Positions 20,591 to 31,236 of a stretch of 64,000 nucleotides of DNA are shown piece by piece. Source of the stretch: Strigamia acuminata (lineage: Eukaryota; Arthropoda; Chilopoda; Geophilomorpha; Linotaeniidae); contig OX442323.1 of the NCBI GenBank assembly GCA_949358305.1, forward strand, positions 1,922,001 through 1,986,000, in the 5' to 3' direction. The notes under the pieces are model-generated. The model searched no databases. It saw only the letters and a list, made by a program, of their open reading frames with translations, and was not told where the DNA came from. The position numbers and the translations under genes were made by a program. Position 1 is the first letter of the stretch; every line of letters begins with the position of its first letter.

Positions 20591-22000
20591 ATCATTTGAG
20601 CGGAGAGATTCCCGATTTCTGATTGACTTGTGGTATTTTCGGCAGCAGAAAAAATATAAATATACCGGTAGTCTATTTTTTTCTGCCGACTATTTTCTAC
20701 CAAAATAAGGTGATGTGACGACATAGCAGATTAAAACTGGGCAGAAAAAATGACAATAGAATCTGTTTCATAAAATCATTTAAACTTGTTTCATTTTACA
20801 TTTAGACTGGTTTAAAAAATATAAACAAGTTTAAATGACTTATGGATGTGTCTTCCGGCCTACTGCAACTGAGAAGAGACTAAATCGGCCGCCATTTTTG
20901 AAGTTAGATTGAGACAAGCAGTTGCTTCGCTATTGTTGCTATGCTACTGCAATGCTATTTGCCTGAAATTACTTTATGAAGTGGGAACCCACCGTAAAGC
21001 AGTTTTTGCTGTATTTTGGTTTTTTTTTTAAACTGAATTTACCGTAAGAGTTTTTCAATTTTTCAGTTACTAGCCAGTAAAAAATTCATTAGGTATACCG
21101 TACCAGGTTTAAATAATAGCTTGGTTCAAAAAGTCACATACAAACACGTGCAATTGAGTTACACATATTTACACCATAAATTGTGCGTAATTTTAGCACA
21201 AACACAACTTTAAAAATGTGTAAGTGATTTATACTTACAGATGACCATTTCAAACGTTGAAGTCAATGAAACTACTCTCACAATACAGCTTTAAGTTTGA
21301 ATGGAGGAACATTACATCCCTTCATCACCCTACAAAAATAAAGACTGTCCAGAAGTGCTGAACCAAACCGACTACTAACTCCAACCTTAATTTATATCTT
21401 ATCGTTTTCAAACTAACATCCACTGTATATTCAAAGGGACAATCAAGTTTCTACTTAACCACACTTTCCCAATCCAAAATGTTTTAAAGGTCAAGTGCAC
21501 TAAGTGAGTTTTCATCAAATTCTCAAAGAAAACAATATGAAAACCCAAAGTTAATTGATCAAAATCTAAATTATTTTAGTTATGATACTTGAATTTTTTC
21601 ATTTTTCAATAAAAACTACGGAGTATTCATTAATATCAGAGTAAGAATATTCGTCAGTAAAAACTTTAGATACTCGTTAAGTCCAATGTTAAAATTAGAA
21701 AGAAAATGGGTGCGCATAAATAATTAAAAATATGTGAAATAAATTACGAAGTACTTATTACACCGAATGCTCCTAACGACGCATCTGAATGATTGTTCAT
21801 TGTAATGTAAGATAAGTTAAGGAAAATAAGCGACACAAGCCCTTGCTTAAAGTCAAACAACCTAAATGGACTGACGTCATCTACTGAAGTGAAAACGAGG
21901 TTATCAATTTAATGCATTTAAATAGATTTATCTTAATCCAATTGGATTTTAAACCATTCACAGTTCACCACTCAATTGGCCCAGGACTAATCATTATGCA
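20591..22000. other. Non-coding AT-rich spacer
   Basis: This holds one clear inverted repeat (20776-20791 TCATTTAAACTTGTTT with its perfect inverse at 20823-20838) and a shorter TCACATCA/TGATGTGA pair around 20588-20720. No gene is seen. Confidence 0.4.
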
Positions 22001-22009
22001 ATTTAGCAG

Positions 22010-23890
22010 CCTAAAGGCTAATTATATAACATCAACAAATAAATGATGTTATTTATGGCTTTTCTAATATCTTATACCGAAATACAGTACTTTAAAGAAA
22101 AGTTTTGCCTTGGGGCGTCCACTATTATGGGTTTCCGGTTCCTGGCATAACCAGTCCAATTTTTACTAACCACAGGTCAGCATTTGTTTTGTAACGATCG
22201 CCAAAAAACACTAAGGTTTTTTCTTTCTTTTCCGATTGTTATTCCTCAATTTTTATCTTGTTCCAAATAGTGCAAGCTTACATTTCGTTAAACGCTAAAA
22301 ACAGCAAGGATAAAAGTATTAAAATGACCACAACGTCTTCGACGACACGTTGTAAATCGATTTCGACACGACCAGCTCTAATATCCGATCCAAACGTGTC
22401 TTTTCCGGACACAGACAATGAGGAGAATTTGATCACAATCGATCAAAGTGGAGAGAATTTACCGGAGATTCGAACAGATAACATTCCGATGACTAAAAAT
22501 ATGCTGGACGATATTATTCGTAGCGCAGTCGTTAGTGCGCCTTCGCAGGACCGTACCCAAAACCATCAACCCGTTTCGAGCGATTTACGAGGTCCTGCGG
22601 CCAAATTTTGGCCCGGACTCAACAAACTCGGCATTCTTCCTTTTGGTTTAGGTCCCGCTCCATTCGTCTTCACCAAACTTTGTCGCCTCATCGCAGCCTT
22701 GTTGCGATCAATGCAGATTTGGCTAGCAGTCTTCGTCAATGACTGGTTCTTCCGCAGTAAGAACAAGAAACTCCTGTGCACTCAATGCGATTTTTTCTTG
22801 AATCTAATTAGGAACTTAGGTTTCAACACAAACTTCAAGAAATCATTTCTGGAACCTTGTCAGCAAATCTCTTTTCTGGGTTTCGTGTTAATCAGAATTG
22901 ATAATACTTCGGCTATCGCTGCCATTAACAACTTAGGAAGCCCTCGCTCTCCTGAGCTTACAGCGGTGGTCCAAGATCTTTGAGCAATGGAACGAAATAT
23001 CACAGTAAATGCGGAACATATTCCAGGCACCGAGAACTGTCTTGCAGATGCTGCTTCTCGAGTGGCAGTGTTCAATTCGAGAGATTGGAAATTAGAACCT
23101 TTCTCGTTTTAATTGCTTTCATATGGGCTGCGCAGCCATGGTTCCCTATGTTATGGAAACTCTCGATCACGTATATGCTCTTCTTCTTTTGTCGGTTCCT
23201 CATCTCATTCAAAATGCTAGTCCTGAACAAATCCCTCCAACTTTCCGCTTGAAGGAGAACTTTCAACAAAAACTGTCAGATTATTGAGAACTTCCTGGAA
23301 ACAATCTTCTAACAAAACTTACGAATCTGCATGGCAGCGATGGCGTTCTTGGGCACAGGATCTAGATCTGGACCCTTTTAGTCCCTCTCCCGCTAATCTA
23401 GCAAATTTCTTGGCCTTCTTAAACTCTTCCGGTTTATCTTATAATTCTATTTGTTGTCATCGTTCTTCTGTTTCTCAGACTATCTGCCTAAACGGATCTG
23501 AACCTTTAGGTTCTCATCCTCTCCTTCGAAGAGTAATGAATCTCCCAGTACCAAACTACTCTCATATTTGGCACGTGGGCCTTGTTCTGCTTCTTCGCAA
23601 GGAAATTTCATTGTCCCTTCCTTCACCCAAATTATTAGTTAATCTGAAAACTGTGGAAATTCTAATTTTATGTTTAGCAGGGAGATCAGCTAATATCTGC
23701 CTCTTATCTCCTGAAATTGTCTTTTCCGACTTCTCTGGTATTATCCCACTCTTATCCTCGCGAAAATCAGGCTCTCTGGCCCCTTTCAAGCTCAATACAT
23801 TTTCAGACAAGGCCCTTTACTTCAAAAAACCTAAATATAAAAATGCATCTTCTGAACGAGTTAGAATTGCTTATTATTGTTTTTAGATCA
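22010..23890 (+). pseudogene. Decayed, internally deleted DIRS-type retrotransposon
   Basis: From ~22324 a gag-like N-terminus (acidic, Ser/Thr-rich) runs directly into a short piece of reverse transcriptase: LPFGLGPAPFVFTKL, LFVNDWF-like replacing the Y(L/V)DD core, and FLGFVL. Then come an RNase H fragment (IDNTSAIAAINNLG) with a stop at 22981, then AEHIPGTENCLADAASR in the next part. At 23284-23886 the N-terminal half of a tyrosine recombinase appears (NKTYESAWQRWRSWA). This domain order and these motifs are typical of DIRS elements, which integrate with a tyrosine recombinase rather than an integrase. The RT catalytic aspartates are broken, there are stops and deletions, and the recombinase catalytic half is missing. 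Confidence 0.8.
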
Positions 23891-25555
23891 AATGTTATTA
23901 ACTAGAATTTAAATTGCATTAAAACACTAAAATTGATTTACAGTATTTATTCAAAATGTTTTTTCCTTCAAATTATGGTCATAACTCATCGCAAATTGCT
24001 GTGTATTTCTCCTTAACTGCATCGGAATATCATCTAAAGGATTTACTCTTTTTCTAAATACTCCCAAGTCTTCTTCGTAACTCGATTTTCTTCCATTAAT
24101 ATTTTATCAACTATTAAAAGTTTAGTCATTTTTATTGCTTCAGTACTTAAGCTTTTCTTAAGTAACCTACTTAATTCACTTAAGAATAAAAAATGTCTTT
24201 TTTATTTTATGAATACAAAATTTCTTCGTATGATCTTTTATGCATACATCCCCGAGTTAAATTTGTGTTTGCTTTCCAAGCTATAATCTGTCAGAGCTGC
24301 CGTCACATATCTTAATTGCAGTGCGCATTGGTGATGAAACAACCATCCATCCTACTCTCTCCTTACAAATGCAAACATGAGTTTGACTGTCAATTAGTGG
24401 TATTTCATTGCTGTCTGCTGTAATTAGTAACAAGATTAACACTTCACCTTCAATGTCAAATAGAAATAGCAAGCACCGTAAACATTAACTACAAATAAAT
24501 TGGTTCAAGGAGCAAACCAAGTGGATGGAAGTGTTTTGAGCAGTGCTAAACTAACAGCAAACTTGGTCACGCAATGGATTTTATTACTTCTTGGTTCTTG
24601 TTCCTCCAGATATAGAGCGGGAGCGAATAACCGATCCGGTAGTTTACCGATATTTACGTCCTGCGACCGAAAAATAAATGGTGATGACCTCGGAACGACA
24701 CAATTGAATCCAATGTTTTCTCCACAAATGCATTTAAATTCCCACTAATACCGGTGACACGTTCACATAACCCCCAAGATTTAAGAATGCTTCAACACAG
24801 TTACAACATCCTTGGTTATCAGTATTGTTTCAGACTTATTCTTACACTCTGTTTCAGAAAACTTATGACATACTCCCATTGGTTGGGCGTATCGCAAGCT
24901 CCAGAATACATGTAACTTTATCACATGATCTTTCTCAACCAACAAGAACAAGCTCAATTTCCGTTAAATACTCACTAAAATATCAAAAGAATACATTATT
25001 AACCACTTACAAATTCAAATTAACATAAAATATACAATAAATGTAATGCTTAGCATATTTGAAGTGTACAGAACAGAGTTAGAAATTTGAGTGAAAACTG
25101 AGATTTAAACTCTGTCCGAAAGTGTACCCAGACCGAACTAACCGATTCACTTTGGTTCTAAAAATAACCACTAAGTCGCTATTTTCAATTAATGACCTCT
25201 TGTGGCAACATAGAACTATCAAAGAGCCTACTCTTTTGAGCCACCCTGTATGGTTTGTACAGAGAAGTGTCAAACAGAAAGTGTCCCAAAATCTCAGTCC
25301 TTAGGATTCTCAGTAGTGACACGAATTTTAGGGTCTGCCACTACACTCTGTCCCAATACAACGTTGTCCTAATTCAAGCCGTATCACTGGCACAAAAAAG
25401 CCCTTAACACCAGAATTGTATTCTAACTAGGCAAAACCACCAATAAAAAACTAAACCTTTGTTTACCTGCCAAAACCAACAAACTATGCTAACATCGTTT
25501 GATTGATTAAAAGAGGAATAATCTTATTTTAGCAAATAAAATAAATATTTTATTA
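23891..25555. other. Non-coding spacer left of gypsy element 2
   Basis: AT-rich, with short unconvincing frames only (24500-24748, 24825-25028, 25079-25273). I identify no exon, RNA or transposon terminus. Confidence 0.4.
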
Positions 25556-25782
25556 TGTTGTGTTTAGCGCAACTGATTAATTGTCAGTTAAGTTTGAGTG
25601 TAATAATTGATTATAAATTGCATACGAGTGATTGTTAAGACGGTTGTCTTTGGCAACCGTTGGAATAAAAAGGTTAGAACATGTTCAAGTGCAAATGAGA
25701 AAAGTCGCTTTATTTTGGTCTAATGAAGAGACACAAAAGTCATTAGTGTTAGTTTACATACTTGAAATCAGAAACACTAAAT
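25556..25782 (+). repeat. 5' LTR of gypsy element 2
   Basis: 227 bp starting TGTTGTGTTTAGC and ending AACACTAAAT. It appears identical to 36010-36236. The end is not the canonical CA. Confidence 0.93.
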
Positions 25783-25793
25783 TGGCGCAGTCG
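25783..25793 (+). other. Primer-binding site of gypsy element 2
   Basis: TGGCGCAGTCG starts directly after the LTR and is complementary to the 3' end of animal tRNA-Ser (CGACTGCGCCA). The same primer site is known from insect 17.6/297-type elements. Confidence 0.85.
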
Positions 25794-26016
25794 ACTTGCT
25801 GTCGAGCCAAGAAAGAAGGGAACACGACTACACAAGTATGTTGTATGAATTTCGAAGCGAAATTTCGAGTCGTATCGTGTGAAAAGGTTAAGAAGACATC
25901 GTTTTGTCATCGAACGTCGTACGTTCGTTTTATGCCGGAGATCGGTTGTGCCGTGTCGAGGAAACGTTTCCTCATCGTCGAACGTCGTACGTTCGTTTTT
26001 TGCTTTTTCCTTTTTC

Positions 26017-26210
26017 TGTTGTAAATAATTGTGACACCTAGTGTTAATCTTAAGTAACCATTATTATTGTATTAATGTATCGCCAGACGGCGCCACTTGT
26101 TTTTATTGTATCTCCATTGTATGTACGAGAATATAACACGCTATTCATTTTCACCATGTGTCCAGCCTATTTTTAATCAATCACACCACTGAAACGGACA
26201 ATAAGCAACA
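26017..26210 (+). repeat. 5' LTR of the copia element
   Basis: 194 bp, TGTTGTAAAT...ATAAGCAACA, beginning TG and ending CA. Apparently identical to 30604-30797. Confidence 0.95.
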
Positions 26211-26221
26211 GGTTATGGGCC
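26211..26221 (+). other. Primer-binding site of the copia element
   Basis: GGTTATGGGCC abuts the LTR and is complementary to the anticodon region of initiator tRNA-Met, the half-tRNA primer known for Drosophila copia. Confidence 0.85.
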
Positions 26222-26341
26222 ACAGCATCCATTCCACTGCGGTTTGTGTGATTTATGAAGAGAACTGTGTAGAAAATAGTGAACTGTGACTGAAGCTAAG
26301 TGAAAAATTGAGTACGACGCCATTTTGAAAAACATCGCGAC

Positions 26342-29300
26342 ATGGCCAAAATTGAATTTCCACGCTTTGAGAGGCTCTCCAGCGACAACTACCATGCATG
26401 GTCGAAGCGTGCACAGGGAGGTTTGGAAGAAAAGGACGTTTGGGAGGCCATTGACCCAGGTTTTGGACCAATATTAACTCCAGATCAGATGAAGAAGAAC
26501 AAGAAGGCCATTGCTTACCTGTTCATGATTGTAGAAGACAATTATCTGGATGATATTGGCGACCTAAACAGTGCAAAGGAAGCATGGGAGACGTTGAAAG
26601 CGGCGCATTCAAAATTTGGACTGTTGAACGTACTACAATTACTGCGTGATTTATTTACCATCAAAATGAAAAAGGAAGAGTGCATGAGAGATTATCTCGG
26701 ACGGTTGATGCAGATTCACAGGAAGCTTGCAAGCTGCGGTTACGCTTTAAGTGACAAGGAAGTCGCACTCGTGATGCTGATTGGTTTGCCTGAATCTTAT
26801 GAGTCTCTTATTTTGAATTTAGAGCAAAATGAAGATGATTTATCAACGACACTGGTGAAAGCTAGACTTTTGGTAGAAGAAAAGAGGAAACAACGCCGTG
26901 CTGAGGACAAAATAAAGGACGAAGAAGGAGAAGAAACGGCAAAAGTTTTTGCAGCCAAAAATTCGTTCAAAAATTATAAATCGAAAGCAAAATTCGAGAA
27001 AAAAGGCAAACAAACTGAAGGGAGTGAGGGAATAAATGCCAGCAAGCCGCATGAGCAGAAGAAGTGGATCAAATGTTACTGCTGCAATAAAATGGGCCAT
27101 ATTGCACGTAACTGTCCTGATGCGAAAGAAGCGGAAGACAGCAGCAAGAAGGAAGAACCTGCGAAATCCGCCAAGATTGTTCGACAGAAGGCGTTGCGTG
27201 TAACAGAAGTTGGTCACAATGCAGAGGAAATGATTTGGTATCTCGACAGCGGCGCGACCGATCACATGACGGCATCTAAAAACAAATTGTCAAATTTCAA
27301 GCCAAAACGATCTCGAGTAGATGTTGCTAATAAAGAAGCAATGACCGTGGAAGGAACCGGGACTACTGAATTTGCCCTTTCTGACGAAAATGGGGGTACA
27401 GAAGTAATTCTAAAGGATGTCCTGTTTATACCGGAACTTGACGGAAATTTGTTGTCGGTTGGACGTTTGGATGAACTAGGATACAAGATTGATTTTGGAA
27501 ATGGACTCGCCACGGTAAAGGATGAGGATGGAGAAGAAATTATCGTTGCGAAACGAGAAGGCCGTTTATACAAAATCATCGAAGGAAGACGTGCGGCAAA
27601 GAAGGCAAAAATGGAGGATGAAACACTTTGGCACAGACGTTTGGGCCACCTACATTTTGACGCTGTACAGAGTCTAAAGAAGAAAGAAGAAATCCAATTC
27701 GACGATAAAGATGAAACAGCAGGAAAGTGCGAAATTTGCATGAGAGCAAAAATCAAACGAAAACCATTTCCATCACAAAGTTTGTCGAAAACGAGCGCAC
27801 CATTGGAGCTAATACACACAGATGTCATGGGGAAAATCACACCAACCTCAATTGGAGGAACAAAGTACATTGTTACTTTTGTGGATGATTACACACGATA
27901 CACTGTTGCGTATTTTCTCAAGTCAAAAGACGAAGTACTTGAGAAGTTTGACCACTATCGACGAATGGCCGAAACACTCCACGGTACGAAGATTAAGAAA
28001 ATTAGAAGCGACAACGGAGGCGAATACGTGTCGAAGGTTTTTGACGAGTATCTGGCCAAACACGGAATCATGCGTCAGAAGACCATACCCGGGACCCCGC
28101 AACAAAATGGGATCGCCGAGCGTATGAATGAAACCCTGTTAGACATGGCAAGATGTTTCATGGTAGAATCAGGAATTCCGAAAGGATACTGGGCAGACGC
28201 CATCAACACCGCATGTTTCATACGAAACAAATGCACGTCACGATCCATAAATGGAGAAACACCGGAGCGTTTATGGACGTCAAAAGATGTTGATCGAAGT
28301 TTTTTGCGAGTATTCGGTTGCCTAGCATGGTCATCGGATCGAAGATTGGCGAAGAAAGGCAAACTTGACCCGAGAGGAGTCAAATGCGTTTTGTTAGGAT
28401 ACTCATTGGAAACGAAAGGGTATAAATTATGGAATGTTGACACGGGTGAAATTTTTCTAAGCAGAGACGTAATATTTGAAGAAGATGTGTTCCCATTGAA
28501 AAAGAACACGAATGCAGACGGTATTCAGCAAATAAACGTCGAAAGAGAGGAAATTTTTCCCCAGTTGGACCAGACAGAAGAAAAAATACCCGATCGAGAT
28601 GATTGTATCAAGGAAACAAACGAAGTCGGCAAAATAGACGAAGTCGGCGAAATAAACGAAGTCGGCGACATAAACGAAGTCGGTGAAGTAGACGAAGGGG
28701 AAAATGAACCCACATCACAAGTAGAAAGTGAAAGTTCATCAAACGAAGCAAACAGCAAAATTATACTGTCTGAAGAAGGTGAAAACACGTATGATGAAGC
28801 CGCACCTGAAAGAGAAATAAATTTGTTTCAAGACGGAGAGGAAAATTCGTTGGACGAAGACAGAACATTGTTGCCACTACCAGAAACTCAAACGACTATA
28901 AAGCGCTCAGACAGACAAGCAGCTAAACGAGACTACCAAATGAAAGACATTCCAACCAAGGTAGCAAAAGCTGATTGCCAAATGGTGTGTAGCGTCTGTA
29001 AAGCTGCAAAACTGGAGGATGTCCCCAAGACATGGACAGCTGCTTTAAAGTCACCGGAAGCAGAGATGTGGTCAACAGCAATGGATGAAGAAATGTTCAA
29101 CATGAAAGAAAATGAAACATGGACTCTCGTCCCAAAACCACCAGACAAAAAGACGATTGGTGCGAGATGGGTTTTCACGAAAAAGTACAAGGACGGAGAA
29201 TTTGAGAAGTATAAGGCGCGTTTAGTGGCGCAAGGTTTTACCCAAATCCCTGGCATCGACTATGGTGAAACGTACTCCCCGGTCGTGAAGATAAAATCCC

Positions 29301-30628
29301 TAAGGATTCTAATTGCACTCGCAGTAGAGAGAGGATGGAAAATACGCCAATTAGACTTCACAGCAGCTTACTTAAACGCAAAGTTAAAGGAAGAAATTTA
29401 TTTGAAGCAAGTTAAGCCGTACGTTGAAGAAGGGAAAGAGGACCACGTATGTAAGCTGGATAAAACTATATACGGACTCCACCAGAGTGGAAGGGAGTGG
29501 AACGAATGCCTCGAGGAATACTTCACGTCCATAGGATTGACAGGATGCAAATCAGAACCATGCGTGTACTACAACGAAGAGAAAAATCTGATTGTTGCTA
29601 TTTTTGTTGACGACAACTTTATTATCGGAAAGGACGACAAGATAATTGAAGATTTCGTAGACAAGACGAGCGGCAGATTCAAGACGAAGGATCTGGGTGA
29701 AGCAGAATTCATATTAGGAATGAAGATTGAATATCTTGCAGACGGTAGTATAAGCCTTGATCAAACTAAATACATCGAAGAGGTGATGGAGGTATTCAAC
29801 ATGGAAAAAGCAAAGAACGCATCCACACCGCTGGTACCTGGAGTGAAGTACAAAAAGATAGAAGATGACGAATGGTCCAAAGTGAAGAAAGAAAGCGAGT
29901 CATTGCCGTATCGCCAAGCAGTTGGAAGTCTGCTCTACATATCTGGCGGCACAAGACCAGATTTAGCGTACGCCACTGCATACATGAGCCAGTTCTGTGA
30001 GCGCCCAGGTCGAGAGCATTGGAATGGAATAAAGCAAATGCTACGATACGTCCAGAAAACGAAGAATTTGAAGTTAGTCTTTAAGAAGACAGGGAAGAAA
30101 ATGAAGGGCTACGCAGATGCAGACTGGGGAAGTGACGTGACAGACAGAAGATCATACAGCGGTTACATCTTCAAAATGGCAGACTCACCTGTAACCTGGA
30201 GTAGCAAGAAGCAACCGATGGTTGCTCTATCTTCAGTCGAGGCAGAATACATGGCGATGATACACTCATCGAAAGAAGCAAAATGGCTAAAATCTTTCTT
30301 GACGGAAATCGGGGCAGAGGAGTTCATCGGAGACCCACTCACCTGGAATTCAGATAGCCAAGGAGCGATGGCGTTATGTAGGAACAAAATAGTGAGCGAG
30401 AGAAACAAACACATCGATCTGAAGTATTTCTACCTGCGAGACGAAGTACGAGCCGGAAGAATAAATTTCGAATACATTGCCACAAACGAAAATCCTGCTG
30501 ACATGTTCACGAAGTCACTGCCGAGGGGAACACTACGAGATCATGTCAACAACGTTGGGATGTCATTGGGGGGGGCCAAGCCGGTGCCCCAATTAGGGGA
30601 AGGTGTTGTAAATAATTGTGACACCTAG
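26342..30628 (+). CDS. Copia Gag-Pol polyprotein
   Basis: 1428 residues in one frame. In order: a copia Gag domain from the N-terminus; a CCHC knuckle CYCCNKMGHIARNC near 245; aspartic protease WYLDSGATDHM (Asp near 301); the integrase HHCC finger and DD35E residues near 494, 555 and 591 (RSDNGGEY, QQNGIAER); reverse transcriptase with KARLVAQGFTQ and FVDDNF near 1090; and RNase H with ADADWGS and ALSSVEAEYMA. A short acidic tandem repeat of EVGxIx units lies at 28618-28690, in the linker between integrase and RT. The ORF passes through the polypurine tract and stops 25 bp inside the 3' LTR. FVDD replaces the usual YVDD. No stop or frameshift is seen, so it could be functional. Confidence 0.97.
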   Translation: MAKIEFPRFERLSSDNYHAWSKRAQGGLEEKDVWEAIDPGFGPILTPDQMKKNKKAIAYLFMIVEDNYLDDIGDLNSAKEAWETLKAAHSKFGLLNVLQLLRDLFTIKMKKEECMRDYLGRLMQIHRKLASCGYALSDKEVALVMLIGLPESYESLILNLEQNEDDLSTTLVKARLLVEEKRKQRRAEDKIKDEEGEETAKVFAAKNSFKNYKSKAKFEKKGKQTEGSEGINASKPHEQKKWIKCYCCNKMGHIARNCPDAKEAEDSSKKEEPAKSAKIVRQKALRVTEVGHNAEEMIWYLDSGATDHMTASKNKLSNFKPKRSRVDVANKEAMTVEGTGTTEFALSDENGGTEVILKDVLFIPELDGNLLSVGRLDELGYKIDFGNGLATVKDEDGEEIIVAKREGRLYKIIEGRRAAKKAKMEDETLWHRRLGHLHFDAVQSLKKKEEIQFDDKDETAGKCEICMRAKIKRKPFPSQSLSKTSAPLELIHTDVMGKITPTSIGGTKYIVTFVDDYTRYTVAYFLKSKDEVLEKFDHYRRMAETLHGTKIKKIRSDNGGEYVSKVFDEYLAKHGIMRQKTIPGTPQQNGIAERMNETLLDMARCFMVESGIPKGYWADAINTACFIRNKCTSRSINGETPERLWTSKDVDRSFLRVFGCLAWSSDRRLAKKGKLDPRGVKCVLLGYSLETKGYKLWNVDTGEIFLSRDVIFEEDVFPLKKNTNADGIQQINVEREEIFPQLDQTEEKIPDRDDCIKETNEVGKIDEVGEINEVGDINEVGEVDEGENEPTSQVESESSSNEANSKIILSEEGENTYDEAAPEREINLFQDGEENSLDEDRTLLPLPETQTTIKRSDRQAAKRDYQMKDIPTKVAKADCQMVCSVCKAAKLEDVPKTWTAALKSPEAEMWSTAMDEEMFNMKENETWTLVPKPPDKKTIGARWVFTKKYKDGEFEKYKARLVAQGFTQIPGIDYGETYSPVVKIKSLRILIALAVERGWKIRQLDFTAAYLNAKLKEEIYLKQVKPYVEEGKEDHVCKLDKTIYGLHQSGREWNECLEEYFTSIGLTGCKSEPCVYYNEEKNLIVAIFVDDNFIIGKDDKIIEDFVDKTSGRFKTKDLGEAEFILGMKIEYLADGSISLDQTKYIEEVMEVFNMEKAKNASTPLVPGVKYKKIEDDEWSKVKKESESLPYRQAVGSLLYISGGTRPDLAYATAYMSQFCERPGREHWNGIKQMLRYVQKTKNLKLVFKKTGKKMKGYADADWGSDVTDRRSYSGYIFKMADSPVTWSSKKQPMVALSSVEAEYMAMIHSSKEAKWLKSFLTEIGAEEFIGDPLTWNSDSQGAMALCRNKIVSERNKHIDLKYFYLRDEVRAGRINFEYIATNENPADMFTKSLPRGTLRDHVNNVGMSLGGAKPVPQLGEGVVNNCDT
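30595..30603 (+). other. Polypurine tract of the copia element
   Basis: AGGGGAAGG directly precedes the 3' LTR. It also encodes the last Gag-Pol residues before the LTR. Confidence 0.8.
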
Positions 30629-30797
30629 TGTTAATCTTAAGTAACCATTATTATTGTATTAATGTATCGCCAGACGGCGCCACTTGTTTTTATTGTATCT
30701 CCATTGTATGTACGAGAATATAACACGCTATTCATTTTCACCATGTGTCCAGCCTATTTTTAATCAATCACACCACTGAAACGGACAATAAGCAACA
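30604..30797 (+). repeat. 3' LTR of the copia element
   Basis: 194 bp, apparently identical to 26017-26210. Its first 25 bases include the Gag-Pol stop codon. Confidence 0.95.
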
Positions 30798-31236
30798 TTT
30801 TCGTTAGAAATTGGACTGTTGGTTTCGCCTGGATCGAGGAGACGTCTCATCATTGCCGAACGTCGAACGTTCGCCCGACGTCTGGAATCGACCGTGTGTT
30901 GTCAAAGTAAAGTCTTCTCATCACCGAACGTCGCGTGTGCGTTTTGCTTTCCTCGTTGGAAATTTGACAGTTGCCGTCGCAGGTATTTTGCAGTATTTAA
31001 TCTCGCGAGGAGCGGGATTATTTTGTCGAGCTGAGCTGGACTTTTGCGGTTGGTCTGCAATTCGTCGTGTTGGCCTGTCAACCTAGAGATTCTTCGTGTG
31101 ACGCCAGATGAGAGCAACAAGCTGTTGTGCATTATTTTGTACTTTTTATTTTTATTTTCTTTTCATTTTTCCCGAGAAGGGAACTTTTGATTTTGGAGCA
31201 AGCAGCCATATTTGGTCATCCGTGTTCGAATCGAAG

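Larger units (their letters stand above)
26017..30797 (+). mobile_element. Complete Ty1/copia retrotransposon nested in gypsy element 2
   Basis: 4781 bp, flanked by 5-bp duplications TTTTC (26012-26016 and 30798-30802). LTRs appear identical over 194 bp, the primer site matches an initiator-tRNA-Met half molecule, one long intact gag-pol frame is present, and a polypurine tract precedes the 3' LTR. The domain order integrase before reverse transcriptase defines it as copia. It is the youngest of the nested pair, since it interrupts the leader of the gypsy element. Confidence 0.97.
25860..31100 (+). repeat. Leader hairpin repeats of gypsy element 2 (split by copia)
   Basis: Four imperfect units occur: two before the copia insertion (around 25893-25940 and 25955-26003) and two after (around 30835-30880 and 30908-30955). 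Each has a CATC..CGAACGTCGTACGTTCG-like core, itself a perfect hairpin in the first two (CGAACGT CGT ACGTTCG). They lie in the untranslated leader upstream of gag. A role in packaging or dimerisation is inference. Confidence 0.6.

Noticed and set aside
25632-26024. 130-codon ORF across the 5' LTR of gypsy element 2
   Set aside because: It starts in the LTR and runs into the leader and copia edge; a partial copy recurs at the 3' LTR. It is not a gene.
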